64,000 nucleotides of DNA from Flavobacteriales bacterium (GCA_020635655.1 JACJZI010000004.1:186001-250000), one strand, 5' to 3'; shown: positions 52,250 through 62,039, counted from the first letter of the stretch. Numbers and translations: made by a program. The notes: generated by a model from the sequence alone, not told the origin.

Positions 52250-53355
52250 GGAAAGCCCTGATCTGGGGCGCGATCTTCCTGCCGACATGTCGACCCGCTG
52301 CTGATGCCGACAGGTCCGCGCACGCGAACGGTACCATCGAGCCCAACGCGTTCGCCACGCATTTCCAGGTCCAACGGACCGTCGACGGCATGCAACTGGC
52401 CGTGTTCGGCCCCGGAGGTAGGGCTGATACGCTTGGGACCTATGCGCTACAAGATGCATCGATCGGCGGTCCAGCGCATGCCGGGAGGACGTTGAACGTT
52501 CCTTGCCGGCAGATCGCGCTGATGACCACCACAGCCGGATATTTCTTGGAGGTTCTGGGCGTGGCGGACCGTGTCATTGCCAGCGTCTATCCGGAGGAAC
52601 TGCGCACAAACGGGTTGAGGGAGCGCTACCGATCGGGCGTGCTGGTCGAATTGCCGGGTGCGCCCGATGCTGCGCGCGAACAATTGATCGCCCTGCATCC
52701 GGATGTGGTGTTCGATGCACCGTATGGTCATTCACGGCCCCTGAACGACCAGCCGTATACCACGGTGCCCGTGTGTGAATATCTGGAGCACGCCCCCCTG
52801 GGTCGTGCGGAATGGCTCCGGTTCTTCGGCGCCATTACGGGGACCGAGGCACGGGCGGACTCGATCCTCAAAACCGTTCAGGACCGCTATCGGGCCATGG
52901 CCAGTTCCCGGACCGGGAGCACCGGGCGCCCCACGGTCTTCTTTGGCAGCTACTGGCAGGGCCGATGGAGCGTACCGGCGGGCGACAGCTACATGGCCCG
53001 GCTGATCACCGATGCCGGCGGTGAATACCTGCACGCCGGGGAGGGCCATGGTGAGAACCTGGGACTTTCCATTGAGCAGGTGCTGGCCGATGCAGCTCTG
53101 GCGGACCAATGGGGCATGATCGTGGATGTGAAGGACCTGGAGCGGTCGGCTCAGCTTCCTGGTCTCGATCAGCGACTGGTAAGTGCGATGGCCCTGCGGC
53201 ACGGGCACATTTTCGTTGCGAATACCGCTGAGGCCGACCTGTTCGGCAAGGCCTTGTTGGAACCCGATGTGCTCCTGGCGGACCTGATCGCCTTGTTCGA
53301 CCCACGACATCATCCCGATCACATCGGCACCTACTTCCGGGCCATCCGTCAGTAG
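52246..53355 (+). CDS. Substrate-binding protein, iron-siderophore/B12 type
   Basis: 369 residues, ATG at 52246 overlapping the S41-like stop by 4 bp. A signal peptide with a weak lipobox (IFLPTC) is present. The fold of class III binding proteins shows in GRTLNVPCRQIALMTTTAGY, LGVADRVIASV, LIALHPDVVFDAPYG, and VPAGDSYMARLITDAGGEYL. It would bind a metal complex or cobalamin for an ABC importer; no permease or TonB receptor is in the window. The stop overlaps the convergent Mpo1 gene by 7 bp. Confidence 0.85.
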   Translation: MRKALIWGAIFLPTCRPAADADRSAHANGTIEPNAFATHFQVQRTVDGMQLAVFGPGGRADTLGTYALQDASIGGPAHAGRTLNVPCRQIALMTTTAGYFLEVLGVADRVIASVYPEELRTNGLRERYRSGVLVELPGAPDAAREQLIALHPDVVFDAPYGHSRPLNDQPYTTVPVCEYLEHAPLGRAEWLRFFGAITGTEARADSILKTVQDRYRAMASSRTGSTGRPTVFFGSYWQGRWSVPAGDSYMARLITDAGGEYLHAGEGHGENLGLSIEQVLADAALADQWGMIVDVKDLERSAQLPGLDQRLVSAMALRHGHIFVANTAEADLFGKALLEPDVLLADLIALFDPRHHPDHIGTYFRAIRQ

Positions 53356-53813
53356 GGTATCCCGAACCGGCGGTAGATCGACCCCATCAACCAGGCCGGG
53401 CCGATGAGCAGGAACTGAAGGTCCTTCAGGAAGCTTGGTCTCTGGCCCTCGATGCGATGACCGATGAACTGACCGATCCATGCCGCAACGAAAAGGGCCA
53501 GACAGATCGCCCACAGGGGCAAGGGAGCATGAAGGTCCAGCCAATGCGCCACCCAAAGACAGACAACGCTCCAGATCGACATGCCGATGAACATGGGGAG
53601 GGACTTTCGCAGGTAGAACAACAGCCCCGCCATCACCGCGAGCCTGGCCCACGGCATCCATCCGAGCACAGGGATGTGCGCGGGCGGCAAACTGCCAAGC
53701 AGGCCGATCGTGCAGAAGAAGATCGTCGGTACGCAGATCCAGTGCATCGCTTTGTTCACCGGGTTCCGATGGCTTTCGCCGTACGCATCGAACCAGTCCT
53801 GAAGGGTCGGCAT
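53349..53813 (-). CDS. Mpo1/DUF962-family membrane protein
   Basis: ATG at 53813 gives 154 residues. The N-terminal motif WFDAYGESHRNPVNKAMHWI carries the conserved histidines of the Mpo1 family, and the C-terminus has GHRIEGQRPSFLKDLQFLLI. About four membrane helices lie between. Yeast Mpo1 is an Fe-dependent dioxygenase acting on 2-hydroxy fatty acids; the bacterial role is inferred from homology. Confidence 0.85.
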   Translation of the reverse strand: MPTLQDWFDAYGESHRNPVNKAMHWICVPTIFFCTIGLLGSLPPAHIPVLGWMPWARLAVMAGLLFYLRKSLPMFIGMSIWSVVCLWVAHWLDLHAPLPLWAICLALFVAAWIGQFIGHRIEGQRPSFLKDLQFLLIGPAWLMGSIYRRFGIPY

Positions 53814-53814
53814 A

Positions 53815-54348
53815 TCACCGATGAAGGTAGCGCTCACGAACGATCCGCATGTGGTGCCCCGCATGCCCGGCGATCACCCAACCGAGCGCGCGCACGCTGA
53901 TGCGCTGGTCATTGGCCGTACCCGTTCGCAGCAGCATCGCATCGTCCATGCTCCTGAACAACTCAATGGTGGCCGCCCTCACGGCGTCGTGCTCCCGCAG
54001 CAAGCGGTGCAGTCCCCGCTGGTCCACGCGGGCTGCGGGCATGTAGGCGTTCTCGTCGAACCCGGGCAACGGAGTGGGGTCCTGCCGTGCGAAACGCAAG
54101 GCGCGGTAGGCGAACACACGCTCCGCATCGATCAGGTGCTGAAAGACCTCCTTGATGCTCCACTTATCGGGTGCGTAGCGAAGGTCCGCATCGCCCGGCT
54201 GGATGTGATAGACCGTATCCCAGACATCGTCCGAGGCCTTCTGGAGCGCGCCCACGAGATCATCACCGATGGCCTCCTCGATGTATGCGCTGTAGTAGGA
54301 TGGGGCCTCCTCGGGCGCCGGTCGGCCCATGGCGGCTATTTGGTCCAT
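53815..54348 (-). CDS. DinB-family protein
   Basis: ATG at 54348 gives 177 residues. The four-helix DinB fold is indicated by KWSIKEVFQHLIDAERVFAY (metal-ligand His) and GWVIAGHAGHHMRIVRERYL with the two remaining His. DinB/YfiT proteins bind metals and act in thiol-dependent reactions or stress. Its start overlaps the end of the T9SS nuclease-like gene by 13 bp; its stop is 1 bp from the Mpo1 start. Confidence 0.9.
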   Translation of the reverse strand: MDQIAAMGRPAPEEAPSYYSAYIEEAIGDDLVGALQKASDDVWDTVYHIQPGDADLRYAPDKWSIKEVFQHLIDAERVFAYRALRFARQDPTPLPGFDENAYMPAARVDQRGLHRLLREHDAVRAATIELFRSMDDAMLLRTGTANDQRISVRALGWVIAGHAGHHMRIVRERYLHR

Positions 54349-55601
54349 GGGGCAAGTGTCATGACACGGATCACCGCGATGTTGCTGTCGTCGACGACCT
54401 GCACGATACAAGGCCCTGTCGGAAGCTCCGGCGCAGAGGCAAGCGGACGATCACCAGTGGACCATGCCACGGACCGCTCGCCAACCACGCGGCCCAACGG
54501 ATCGATGATCCGCATGTGTCCAATGCCAGGAAGGCGGGCGTTCAGATGCAACGTGGAACCGTCCCACCAAAGGGTGAGGTCGGACCCGTTGCCGCGGTCC
54601 ATCACACCGGTCACTGTGCCGGAGTAGGCCAGGTCATAGACCAAAGGCAGGTGGTCGCTCATGAAGTACAAGGCGCGGAGCACGGCGAGCGGGGTCTGAA
54701 CGGTGCTGCAATTGGTAATGCTCTGGTTGAAGCAGGTACCGCTGTTCCCGAGCGGTGCGTAGCTGTTGGGGATGAGATGGACCCTGTTGTTCGCCGCCAT
54801 GAGCGCATCGCTGAACAGGCCGACATCGAAGCGATCATCCAAACCACCACCCGCGCCATCGCCATATATGGCGCTCTGACGGGTGGCCTGCGTATGTTGG
54901 GCCGCCATGGCCGGGTTGCTGTTCCAGTTGTCGGGAAGATCGAGCGGATCGCGCAGCAGGATCGCATTGTCGGTGGCCGTGAGGATGCCGTAGGCCGGTT
55001 CCGTGGCGGCGTACATGTTCATGTCGCCCGTGACGATCACGTTGCTGTTCGCAGGCAGCGTCACCAGATGGTCCATCAGGACCTGCGCCATCGCGGCACG
55101 TTCATTCTCGTTGCTCGTCCCGCTGCTGGCCTTCAAGTGCACAGCGTAGATGGTGAGGAAGGTCGTGTCCTGGGTCAACGGGAGCGTCTCATCGTTCACG
55201 TACAGCGTGAACACGTTGATATCGCGCAGTGTGGTGAGCAGCAATTCCTGATGCTTCAGTGTGAACTTGTCGTGGTCGTAGAACAGGCATTGCGCCAGCT
55301 TGACGCTCGACCATGGGTCGCTCTGCTGTGGGACATAGGGTGCGAGGCTGAACCGGTCGACACCGTTCACGTTCAACGCTTCGTTCAACACCAGGTCCGC
55401 ACCGGCCGCCGTCTTCACCTCCTCGCACACCAACAGGTCCACCGGATGGTAGGCCAGGACCTTCGCCAGGGTGTCCTGCTTCCCGGCCGGGTTCGGGTCC
55501 GGGAAGTTCAATAGGTTGTAGGCCATCATCCGGAACGTGGTCTGTCCGGACAGGGTGGTGCCGAACAACAGGAACATGGCCGTGAGGTGCCTGAGCGTCA
55601 T
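54336..55601 (-). CDS. Secreted endonuclease/exonuclease/phosphatase-fold protein with sorting-domain-like tail
   Basis: ATG at 55601 gives 421 residues with a signal peptide (LTAMFLLFGTTLSGQTT). The EEP fold shows FRMMAYNLLNFPDPN at the start, LLVCEEVKTAAGADLVL, VIVTGDMNMYAATEPAY and YFMSDHLPLVYDLAYS, with the metal and catalytic Asp/His. The last about 70 residues (LHLNARLPGIGHMRIIDPLG ... LPTGPCIVQVV) look like a degenerate T9SS sorting domain. It may hydrolyse nucleic acids or phosphodiesters outside the cell. Confidence 0.82.
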   Translation of the reverse strand: MTLRHLTAMFLLFGTTLSGQTTFRMMAYNLLNFPDPNPAGKQDTLAKVLAYHPVDLLVCEEVKTAAGADLVLNEALNVNGVDRFSLAPYVPQQSDPWSSVKLAQCLFYDHDKFTLKHQELLLTTLRDINVFTLYVNDETLPLTQDTTFLTIYAVHLKASSGTSNENERAAMAQVLMDHLVTLPANSNVIVTGDMNMYAATEPAYGILTATDNAILLRDPLDLPDNWNSNPAMAAQHTQATRQSAIYGDGAGGGLDDRFDVGLFSDALMAANNRVHLIPNSYAPLGNSGTCFNQSITNCSTVQTPLAVLRALYFMSDHLPLVYDLAYSGTVTGVMDRGNGSDLTLWWDGSTLHLNARLPGIGHMRIIDPLGRVVGERSVAWSTGDRPLASAPELPTGPCIVQVVDDSNIAVIRVMTLAPWTK

Positions 55602-56620
55602 GGGATAAAAGTAGTACCTGAAGGACCGGGGCGATCGCCATACCCTTGAACCGGCGGTCCGACATCCGCGTCCTTCCAGGTCCGATCCTCGACCATCTCT
55701 CGGGCACTGCCGATCACCTCTCGGAACACCTTGGACAAACCCACCGGATGCAGCCACCAGTCCGCGGACCTGCAGTCCGGATCATCCATGGATAGCACAC
55801 CCACCATATTGCCCGGCCCTGCGGCATGCCGATACGCCATCCAGGTGCGCCGCGCATGCACCCCCAAGGTGGCCACGTTGTAGTGCGTGATGGCGAACCG
55901 TCGGGCGGTGGCCGCGATCGCCTGCGCATTCGCCCATGTGCGCCCCCCGTTCCCTTCCCTGGCCGGTACGATCACCATACGGTCTCTCGGCACGCCCGCT
56001 TCCTCAAGGACCGCGGCCGCTTCGTGCGCATACGTGGGCCAGCCCCCTTCCTCGCGACGATCCGGATGCACGATCCGCACGTTCCTCATCCAATGTGCGA
56101 TGGACCCGCCGTCGCTGGACAGATCGCGAATGAACAACACGGGTGGGTCGCCTGCTTTGGGCTCGTCATCGTGCACGACCAGGCAGATGCGCGTGATGGC
56201 CCCTTCCTTTCGGGAAAAGGGCCCGGCACGCACCACTCCAGGATGCGCATGTGCCATGCCCAGAGTATCGCCATTCGCGCGCAATATCCACGATGCACTC
56301 GGCAGACCGGCGAGTTCCATGATGAGCCCATGCATGAGCGGCCGACCCGGTTCGGCGAACAAGGTGTCACCATTCCTCAGATAGCGGCTGAAGGGTCGGT
56401 CCGTGCCGGTGACCAGGAGGCGATCATACCCATCGTTCAGGAAGATCCGGGCGGCCTCGGCGAGTCCCTGATGAGGCATCCAGCCTTCCACCACCAATGT
56501 CCGGGCCTCCACCGGCCGATCGATCGCGAAGTAAGGGTGGAGAAATGCGAGCAGAAAGCCGCTCGCCACTGAAAATGCGATAACGACGTACATCCACCGC
56601 CGTCGACCCTTGCCCTTCAT
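55598..56620 (-). CDS. YdcF/SanA-like (DUF218) membrane-anchored protein
   Basis: 340 residues with an N-terminal membrane anchor (YVVIAFSVASGFLLAFLHPY). DUF218 features follow: ARTLVVEGWMPHQGLAEAAR, YDRLLVTGTDRPFSR, HEAAAVLEEAGVPRDRMVIV, RTWANAQAIAATARRFAITH and GVHARRTWMAYRHAAG. A segment of about 90 residues in the middle (about 95-190) is not part of the usual DUF218 core. Function is unknown for most members; some affect envelope integrity. It overlaps the nuclease-like start by 4 bp. Confidence 0.7.
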   Translation of the reverse strand: MKGKGRRRWMYVVIAFSVASGFLLAFLHPYFAIDRPVEARTLVVEGWMPHQGLAEAARIFLNDGYDRLLVTGTDRPFSRYLRNGDTLFAEPGRPLMHGLIMELAGLPSASWILRANGDTLGMAHAHPGVVRAGPFSRKEGAITRICLVVHDDEPKAGDPPVLFIRDLSSDGGSIAHWMRNVRIVHPDRREEGGWPTYAHEAAAVLEEAGVPRDRMVIVPAREGNGGRTWANAQAIAATARRFAITHYNVATLGVHARRTWMAYRHAAGPGNMVGVLSMDDPDCRSADWWLHPVGLSKVFREVIGSAREMVEDRTWKDADVGPPVQGYGDRPGPSGTTFIP

Positions 56621-56940
56621 TCCTGATCTTCGATGGCGTTCTTCAACGCCTGCAGTTCCGACCTCGCTTTCCGGTCATCGGTGACAAGGCTTTGCAGGAT
56701 CCCGGCCGTACAGGCCTGGAGCGCATCCTGGGTGCGGCCCGCATCCGCAAGCATCAGTGCCAATTGATAGTAGCTGGGCACATGCCCGGGCTCATCGTGG
56801 ACAAGGGCCTGCAGATCACCGATGGCCTCCTCGACCCTGCCGCTCCGGCGCAGTTCGAGTGCGATCGCATAGCGAAGAAAGACATCCCCGGGCTCATCGA
56901 CCAGCATGGACCGCAGCTGCTCGAGACGTTCGTCGCTCAT
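56617..56940 (-). CDS. Small TPR-like protein
   Basis: ATG at 56940 gives 107 residues with two to three TPR units (PGDVFLRYAIALELRRSGRV, EEAIGDLQALVHDEPGHVPS, YYQLALMLADAGRTQDALQA). No signal peptide, so cytoplasmic adaptor. It overlaps the ABC ATPase and the YdcF-like gene by 4 bp each. Confidence 0.8.
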   Translation of the reverse strand: MSDERLEQLRSMLVDEPGDVFLRYAIALELRRSGRVEEAIGDLQALVHDEPGHVPSYYQLALMLADAGRTQDALQACTAGILQSLVTDDRKARSELQALKNAIEDQE

Positions 56941-57644
56941 GGTCCGAACGGATGCACGGCCCACTCCTGACGCAACTCCTCCGCGGACCCTTCGCGCACG
57001 ATGCGGCCCTCGTCCATCAGCGCGATCCGATCACCGAGATGGAATGCATCCTCGCGGTCGTGGCTCACGATGATGGCAGCCGTTCCATGGGCGCGCAGAA
57101 TGCGTTGCACCTCATTGCGTACGCTCGATCGTGTATGCGCGTCAAGGTCACTGAATGGTTCGTCCATCAACAGAAGACGTGGACGACGCACCAAGGCACG
57201 TGCGATGGCCACCCGTTGCTGCTGTCCGCCGCTCAGTTGATGCGGGTAACGGTCGTCCAATCCACGCAGGCCCACCCGTTCCAGTTCAGCGCGCACCAAT
57301 GCATCGCGTTCCGGGCGTTTCAGGTGGGCCAGGCCAAAGCCGACGTTGCCCGCCACTGTGAGATGCGGGAAGAGCGCCAGCCCCTGGAACACCATGCCGA
57401 TCGGACGCTCCTCCGGTGGCACGGACCTCCGCCCATTGCACAGCACCTTTCCGTGCATGCTGATCGATCCGGAAGCGGGACGTTCCAGACCGGCGATCAT
57501 CCGGAGCAGTGTCGTTTTGCCACAACCGCTCGGGCCCACGACCACGAGCACCTCGCCTGCCCCGAGCGTCAACTGAACGTCGCGTAGCACGGGCTGTTCG
57601 CGATGAGCGAAGGAAATGGCGGTGACCTCCAGCAGCTGGTCCAT
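56937..57644 (-). CDS. ABC transporter ATP-binding protein (Fbp/Pot-like)
   Basis: 235 residues: Walker A GPSGCGKTT, Q-loop GMVFQGLALFPH, signature LSGGQQQRVAIARAL, Walker B LLLMDEPFSDLD and the switch His in IIVSHDRED. It resembles the ATPases of iron(III) or polyamine importers, without the C-terminal TOBE extension. No permease or binding-protein gene is adjacent; the ABC-type binding protein at 52.2-53.4 kb is of a different class. It heads a minus-strand ABC-TPR-YdcF-EEP-DinB-Mpo1 run. Confidence 0.9.
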   Translation of the reverse strand: MDQLLEVTAISFAHREQPVLRDVQLTLGAGEVLVVVGPSGCGKTTLLRMIAGLERPASGSISMHGKVLCNGRRSVPPEERPIGMVFQGLALFPHLTVAGNVGFGLAHLKRPERDALVRAELERVGLRGLDDRYPHQLSGGQQQRVAIARALVRRPRLLLMDEPFSDLDAHTRSSVRNEVQRILRAHGTAAIIVSHDREDAFHLGDRIALMDEGRIVREGSAEELRQEWAVHPFGP

Positions 57645-57820
57645 TGCGACGCGCGAAGCTACGCGCCAACGACCGCAATGGGGCGGATCGGTCCGGTCCT
57701 GGGCCGTCCGGCAGTGCTACGCATCGATCGGACGATTAGATTTATGCCTTCCAACACGATGACATGCCGAACGGCAATGTTCCTTGTGTGCGTTCCAGTA
57801 ATCGATCAAAACCGAAGATC

Positions 57821-59557
57821 ATGCGCATCGCTCGACCCCTGCTCGCTGTCATTTGCATATCAGGTGCCACACTGGTGGCCGAATCCCAGGTCGTCACCTA
57901 TGTCCTGGAACCTTCGAACATCGCTGGTTCCTATGCATTCAACTACGCGGACCCTGCCGATGGATGGGGTGTCGCGGACCTGACCGATCCGGCGAACGCG
58001 GTGGTGGACACCCTGGCCCTGGTGGATGACGGTACCGCCGCGGATACCCTCGGCTGCGGCCCGCTCGTGAACGGGGTCGATGTGGCGGGCAAGATCGCCT
58101 TGGTGTACAGAGGCACATGCGAGTTCGGTGAAAAGGCCCTGAGCGCACAGAACGCGGGGGCGGTCGCCGTGATCCTCATCACGAACAACCCGGATGCGGT
58201 GGACAATTTCACCATGTTGCCCGCGAGCCAGGGCGCCAACGTCACCATCCCGGTGGTGATGATCACCCAGGCCGCCGGTGCCTCGATCCGCGCCGAACTG
58301 GATGCCGGGACCGACATCGTCGCGTTCATCGGCAACAAGACCGGGTACTTCCCGAACGATGTGGGACTGGCCGGAAAGGATGTGCGCATGGCCGACCATG
58401 GCGCGATCCCCAGCTGGGTGGCCACGGACGCGTCCGAGTTCAACGTCGTGCCCGGCGCCTGGATCCACAACCTCGGCAGCAGCGATCAATCGAATGTCAC
58501 CCTGAACGTCAAAGTGGAGCAGGGGGGAAGTGTCCTCTACGACGAAACATCGACCAGTGCGGCCATATCCGTGGGTGACAGTGCCTACTTCACCACGCCC
58601 ATGTTCTCGCAATCCTCATACAGCGGGTTGTATGACATGACACACACCGCACAGCTCGGCGGTGGTGGCGAGGAATTCCCCGACGACAATGCGTTCCATT
58701 CGAACTTCCTTGTCGACTCGCTCCTGTCCTACGTGCCGATCGACCCGATGTCGGAAATGCCGTTGGCGACAGCGTTCTACCAGCCCTCCGGCAATACATC
58801 GGGCTACCAGGCCTGCATCCAGTTCCAGGACCCGAACGCCTCCCGGCTCGCCGCCCTTGGCATCTATGCTTCCACGACCAAGTCCGCCCCGGACAGTATC
58901 ACGGGTGAGCTCGTGGAAGGGATCGCCTACCAATGGCTGGACGCTTTCACGGGTCTGAGCGATGCCAATTATCCCGGCAACGCCTGGACATTGGACCCGC
59001 TCACCACCGGTGAATACACCTACTCGTCGGACCTCGGGGGTGAGATGGTCTACATCCCGTTCGATGACCCGATCGTGCTCGAGGACGATGCACGCTACCT
59101 CTTCTGCCTGCAGACGTTCAGTGCCGATGTCTTTGTCGGGTTCGACACGAAATATGACTATTCGACGAACATCGACGACAACGACCAACCCGTAAGCTGC
59201 ACCGAGAGCGATGGATCATGGTACGGTGTCGGTTTCGGCACGGACCTGACCTGTGCTGTTTCAGTGCTATTCGGTGACGCATCCACGATCGGGATCGAAG
59301 AACTGCAACGCACCGAACTGACCCCATACCCGAACCCGGCCGCCACCGAGATCCATATTCCCTTGAAAGGCCTGAGCGGCATTGCCCAACTATCCGTCCA
59401 TGATGCCACCGGCAGATCGGTCATGGACCGTCAGGTCACCTTGGGCGGCGATATGCTGGTCGTACCGGCCAATTCCTTCGACAACGGCGCCTACCTCTTT
59501 GATCTGCGCATGACCGATGGCAGGCGTTCCACGTTCCGCGTGGTCGTGACCCGCTGA
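57821..59557 (+). CDS. Secreted PA-domain protein with T9SS sorting domain
   Basis: ATG at 57821 gives 578 residues with a signal peptide (LLAVICISGATLVAESQ). A protease-associated (PA) domain at about 85-170 (GKIALVYRGTCEFGEKALSA, VTIPVVMITQAAGASIRAEL) is followed by beta-sandwich repeats and a C-terminal T9SS domain (PYPNPAATEIHIPLKGLSGI ... FDNGAYLFDLRMTDGR). No peptidase motif is visible, so it may be an adhesin or substrate-binding surface protein. Confidence 0.82.
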   Translation: MRIARPLLAVICISGATLVAESQVVTYVLEPSNIAGSYAFNYADPADGWGVADLTDPANAVVDTLALVDDGTAADTLGCGPLVNGVDVAGKIALVYRGTCEFGEKALSAQNAGAVAVILITNNPDAVDNFTMLPASQGANVTIPVVMITQAAGASIRAELDAGTDIVAFIGNKTGYFPNDVGLAGKDVRMADHGAIPSWVATDASEFNVVPGAWIHNLGSSDQSNVTLNVKVEQGGSVLYDETSTSAAISVGDSAYFTTPMFSQSSYSGLYDMTHTAQLGGGGEEFPDDNAFHSNFLVDSLLSYVPIDPMSEMPLATAFYQPSGNTSGYQACIQFQDPNASRLAALGIYASTTKSAPDSITGELVEGIAYQWLDAFTGLSDANYPGNAWTLDPLTTGEYTYSSDLGGEMVYIPFDDPIVLEDDARYLFCLQTFSADVFVGFDTKYDYSTNIDDNDQPVSCTESDGSWYGVGFGTDLTCAVSVLFGDASTIGIEELQRTELTPYPNPAATEIHIPLKGLSGIAQLSVHDATGRSVMDRQVTLGGDMLVVPANSFDNGAYLFDLRMTDGRRSTFRVVVTR

Positions 59558-59644
59558 TCGGCGAGCGACGACCGGATGACCGGCACGGGACGCGGTCCCC
59601 TCTCAGGAATGGACCGTTCCGTGCCTGTCATTTAATTTTCCTCT

Positions 59645-61399
59645 ATGAACACGTTCACGCGATCCCTGCTCCTGTTTTTTTTTTTCGCACCACGTGTGGT
59701 CTCCGGCCAGGACTGCTCGATCCCCTTCACCACGGCGCTTTTCCCCACGACACAGGAAATGAACCTCCTCTATGGAACGGCCGTTCGCTATGATGGGGGC
59801 TCGGAAGATCTGCGTTTGAACCTGTTCAAGCCCATCGGGGATGGGCAGGTCCAACGTCCACTCGTGGTACTCGTGCATGGAGGCGGTTTCTGGGATGGCG
59901 ATCGCAGTGACCTGAACGCGTTGTGCGAGGAGTTCGCCAGCATGGGATGGGCGGCGGCGACCATCAGCTATCGGCTCGACTTCTACGGCACCTGGCTTCT
60001 TGGCCCACCCTGGACCTACGATGACGCGGAAGTGGTCCGGGCAGCGTACCGGGCACAACAGGACCTGCGCGGTGCGGTGCGCTTCCTGAAGGCGCGTCAC
60101 GCCCAGGACAGCACGAGCACCGAGAACGTGGTATTGATGGGTTTCAGTGCGGGAGCGATCGCCTGTCTGCATGCCGGCTATGTGGACGATCCATCGGAGA
60201 AACCCTCCTCCTGCAACGCCATTGGGGATGTCGTGCACCTGTTCACCCATTATTCCCGCCCTGACCTGGGCCCGATCGAAGGCACATTGAACCTGAACGG
60301 CTGGACGGACGACGCACTGGCCGTGGCATCGTGCTATGGCGGCATCATCGACACCAGCTATATCAGCGCACCCTTGGAGCCGGCCCTCTATACCTATCAT
60401 CAGACCGGGGATCCCGTTGTGGGATGCGGCTACCAACAGGGACTATGGGGCATGCCGCTCGGTGTGAACGACGGATATCCATGGCTGTACGGTTCCTGCG
60501 CGATCGATCCGCGCATCCAGCACCTGGGACCGCCACCGGGACATTACCTGTTCCATCCCTACGACGGCAACACGCATGGTGTGCATGATGAGCCCTTGAT
60601 CTATGGAGAGGCGCGGGAGTTCCTGCGGGAGCTCTTCTGCACGTACACTGGCTTGCAGGTCAGCGCGCGGGTCTTCCTGGAAGGGCCCTACGATCCGGCA
60701 ACAGGGTTGATGCGGGATGATCTGCGCAGCCTGGGCCTCCTGCCACTTACCGATCCCTATCCGGCACTGGGTTATGTTCACGTTGACGCAGGAAGCAACG
60801 GTCCGATCGCATCGGATGTCCTGGACGTCACGGGAAGTGATGCCATCGTCGACCGCGTGGTGTTGGAGTTGCGTGATGCCACGGATCCCATGATCGTGGT
60901 CGGATCGCGCAGTGTACTTCTGCAACGCGATGGGGACATCGTCGATCTGGACGGATCATCGCCTGTCACGTTCGCCCTTCCACCTGGCGACTATTTCCTG
61001 GCGGTCCGGCACCGCAACCATCTGGGTTGCATGACGGCCGGAACGATCGCGCTGAGCGCGACCCCCACCTCTGTGGACCTGACGGACCCGGCAACGACGA
61101 CCTTCGGCTCCGAGGCACGTCGATCGATCGATGGGACGTTCCCCGCACTGGCAATGTGGGCCGGCGACGTCACGTTCAATGGTGAGATCACCTATGCGGG
61201 CGCGGCCAACGACCGGGACCCCATCCTTGTGGCCATCGGCGGAACGGTCCCCACAGCCACCGTGGTCGGTTACTTCCAGGAGGATGTGGACCTGGACGGT
61301 CTTGTAAAATATGCCGGAACGACCAACGACCGCGACCCCATTCTGGTGAACATCGGAGGCACCGTTCCCACTGCTGGACGCATTGAACAATTACCCTGA
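59645..61399 (+). CDS. Secreted alpha/beta hydrolase with duplicated Asp-rich C-terminal modules
   Basis: 584 residues with a signal peptide (SLLLFFFFAPRVVSGQ). The catalytic domain shows VVLVHGGGFWDGDRSDL (oxyanion region), the nucleophile elbow GFSAGAIA, and a likely His in NTHGVHDEP, as in feruloyl/acetyl esterases. After a linker, the last about 90 residues contain two copies of a module with Asp-rich loops, each sharing NDRDPILV and IGGTVPT. These resemble dockerin-like calcium loops. TAATTTTC ends 4 bp before the ATG, a -7-like element. Confidence 0.8.
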   Translation: MNTFTRSLLLFFFFAPRVVSGQDCSIPFTTALFPTTQEMNLLYGTAVRYDGGSEDLRLNLFKPIGDGQVQRPLVVLVHGGGFWDGDRSDLNALCEEFASMGWAAATISYRLDFYGTWLLGPPWTYDDAEVVRAAYRAQQDLRGAVRFLKARHAQDSTSTENVVLMGFSAGAIACLHAGYVDDPSEKPSSCNAIGDVVHLFTHYSRPDLGPIEGTLNLNGWTDDALAVASCYGGIIDTSYISAPLEPALYTYHQTGDPVVGCGYQQGLWGMPLGVNDGYPWLYGSCAIDPRIQHLGPPPGHYLFHPYDGNTHGVHDEPLIYGEAREFLRELFCTYTGLQVSARVFLEGPYDPATGLMRDDLRSLGLLPLTDPYPALGYVHVDAGSNGPIASDVLDVTGSDAIVDRVVLELRDATDPMIVVGSRSVLLQRDGDIVDLDGSSPVTFALPPGDYFLAVRHRNHLGCMTAGTIALSATPTSVDLTDPATTTFGSEARRSIDGTFPALAMWAGDVTFNGEITYAGAANDRDPILVAIGGTVPTATVVGYFQEDVDLDGLVKYAGTTNDRDPILVNIGGTVPTAGRIEQLP

Positions 61400-61463
61400 C
61401 CGGGCATACCGTTCCCCGGTCCGGGCGTCACTTTTTTCCGGGATGCACGTTACAAGGGTGGGT

Positions 61464-62024
61464 ATGAACCCGGCCTATCCCATGGCCCTGCACATCAGCT
61501 ACAAGCCCGGTGAGCAGCAATCGCTGCAAGCCGCCCGGTATTTCCAGGAGGTGGTCGAAAGCCTTGTCGCGACAATGGTCGAGGGGTTGGAACGGAACGA
61601 TTATGTCATTCCGGCGGGCGAAGGGGCCGGATTGGTCCTCAAGATATGGACCCGTGCAGCCCTGGACGAGGAACATCTCCACGAATTGTTCGATCGCATC
61701 CTGGCTGTCCGCACCGATCTGCAGAAGTTGCGCGAGGCCCCGGATGATCCGGAATGCGTGGTCCCGATCGCCACGAATTGGTTGGCGGAACATCTGGGCG
61801 GGGCGGACCTCTATCTGGAATTGTCGTTGGAACAGAACGGCGAGGCCGGACCGGCACCGGAATTCTCCATGGCGCTGATGCGCGGACGCAGCGTGATGAT
61901 CAGCACCGATACGTTGTTCTTCAGTTGGCTGGAACGCAACGTATTCGGGTTGACGCTTGCCGGCCACGGGAGCTATCTCATGGAGGTCGTGGAGCAGGGG
62001 AGGGAGTGGCCCAAGGCATCCTGA
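61464..62024 (+). CDS. Conserved-looking cytoplasmic protein of unknown function
   Basis: ATG at 61464 gives 186 residues (ATG 61482 is also possible). It is a soluble alpha/beta protein (QSLQAARYFQEVVESLVATM; VLKIWTRAALDEEHLHELFD; GADLYLELSLEQNGEAGPAP) with no signal peptide and no family I recognise. It lies just before the LLM oxidoreductase gene on the same strand but with its own promoter-like element between. Confidence 0.55.
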   Translation: MNPAYPMALHISYKPGEQQSLQAARYFQEVVESLVATMVEGLERNDYVIPAGEGAGLVLKIWTRAALDEEHLHELFDRILAVRTDLQKLREAPDDPECVVPIATNWLAEHLGGADLYLELSLEQNGEAGPAPEFSMALMRGRSVMISTDTLFFSWLERNVFGLTLAGHGSYLMEVVEQGREWPKAS

Positions 62025-62039
62025 GGCGTGGCACACCGG

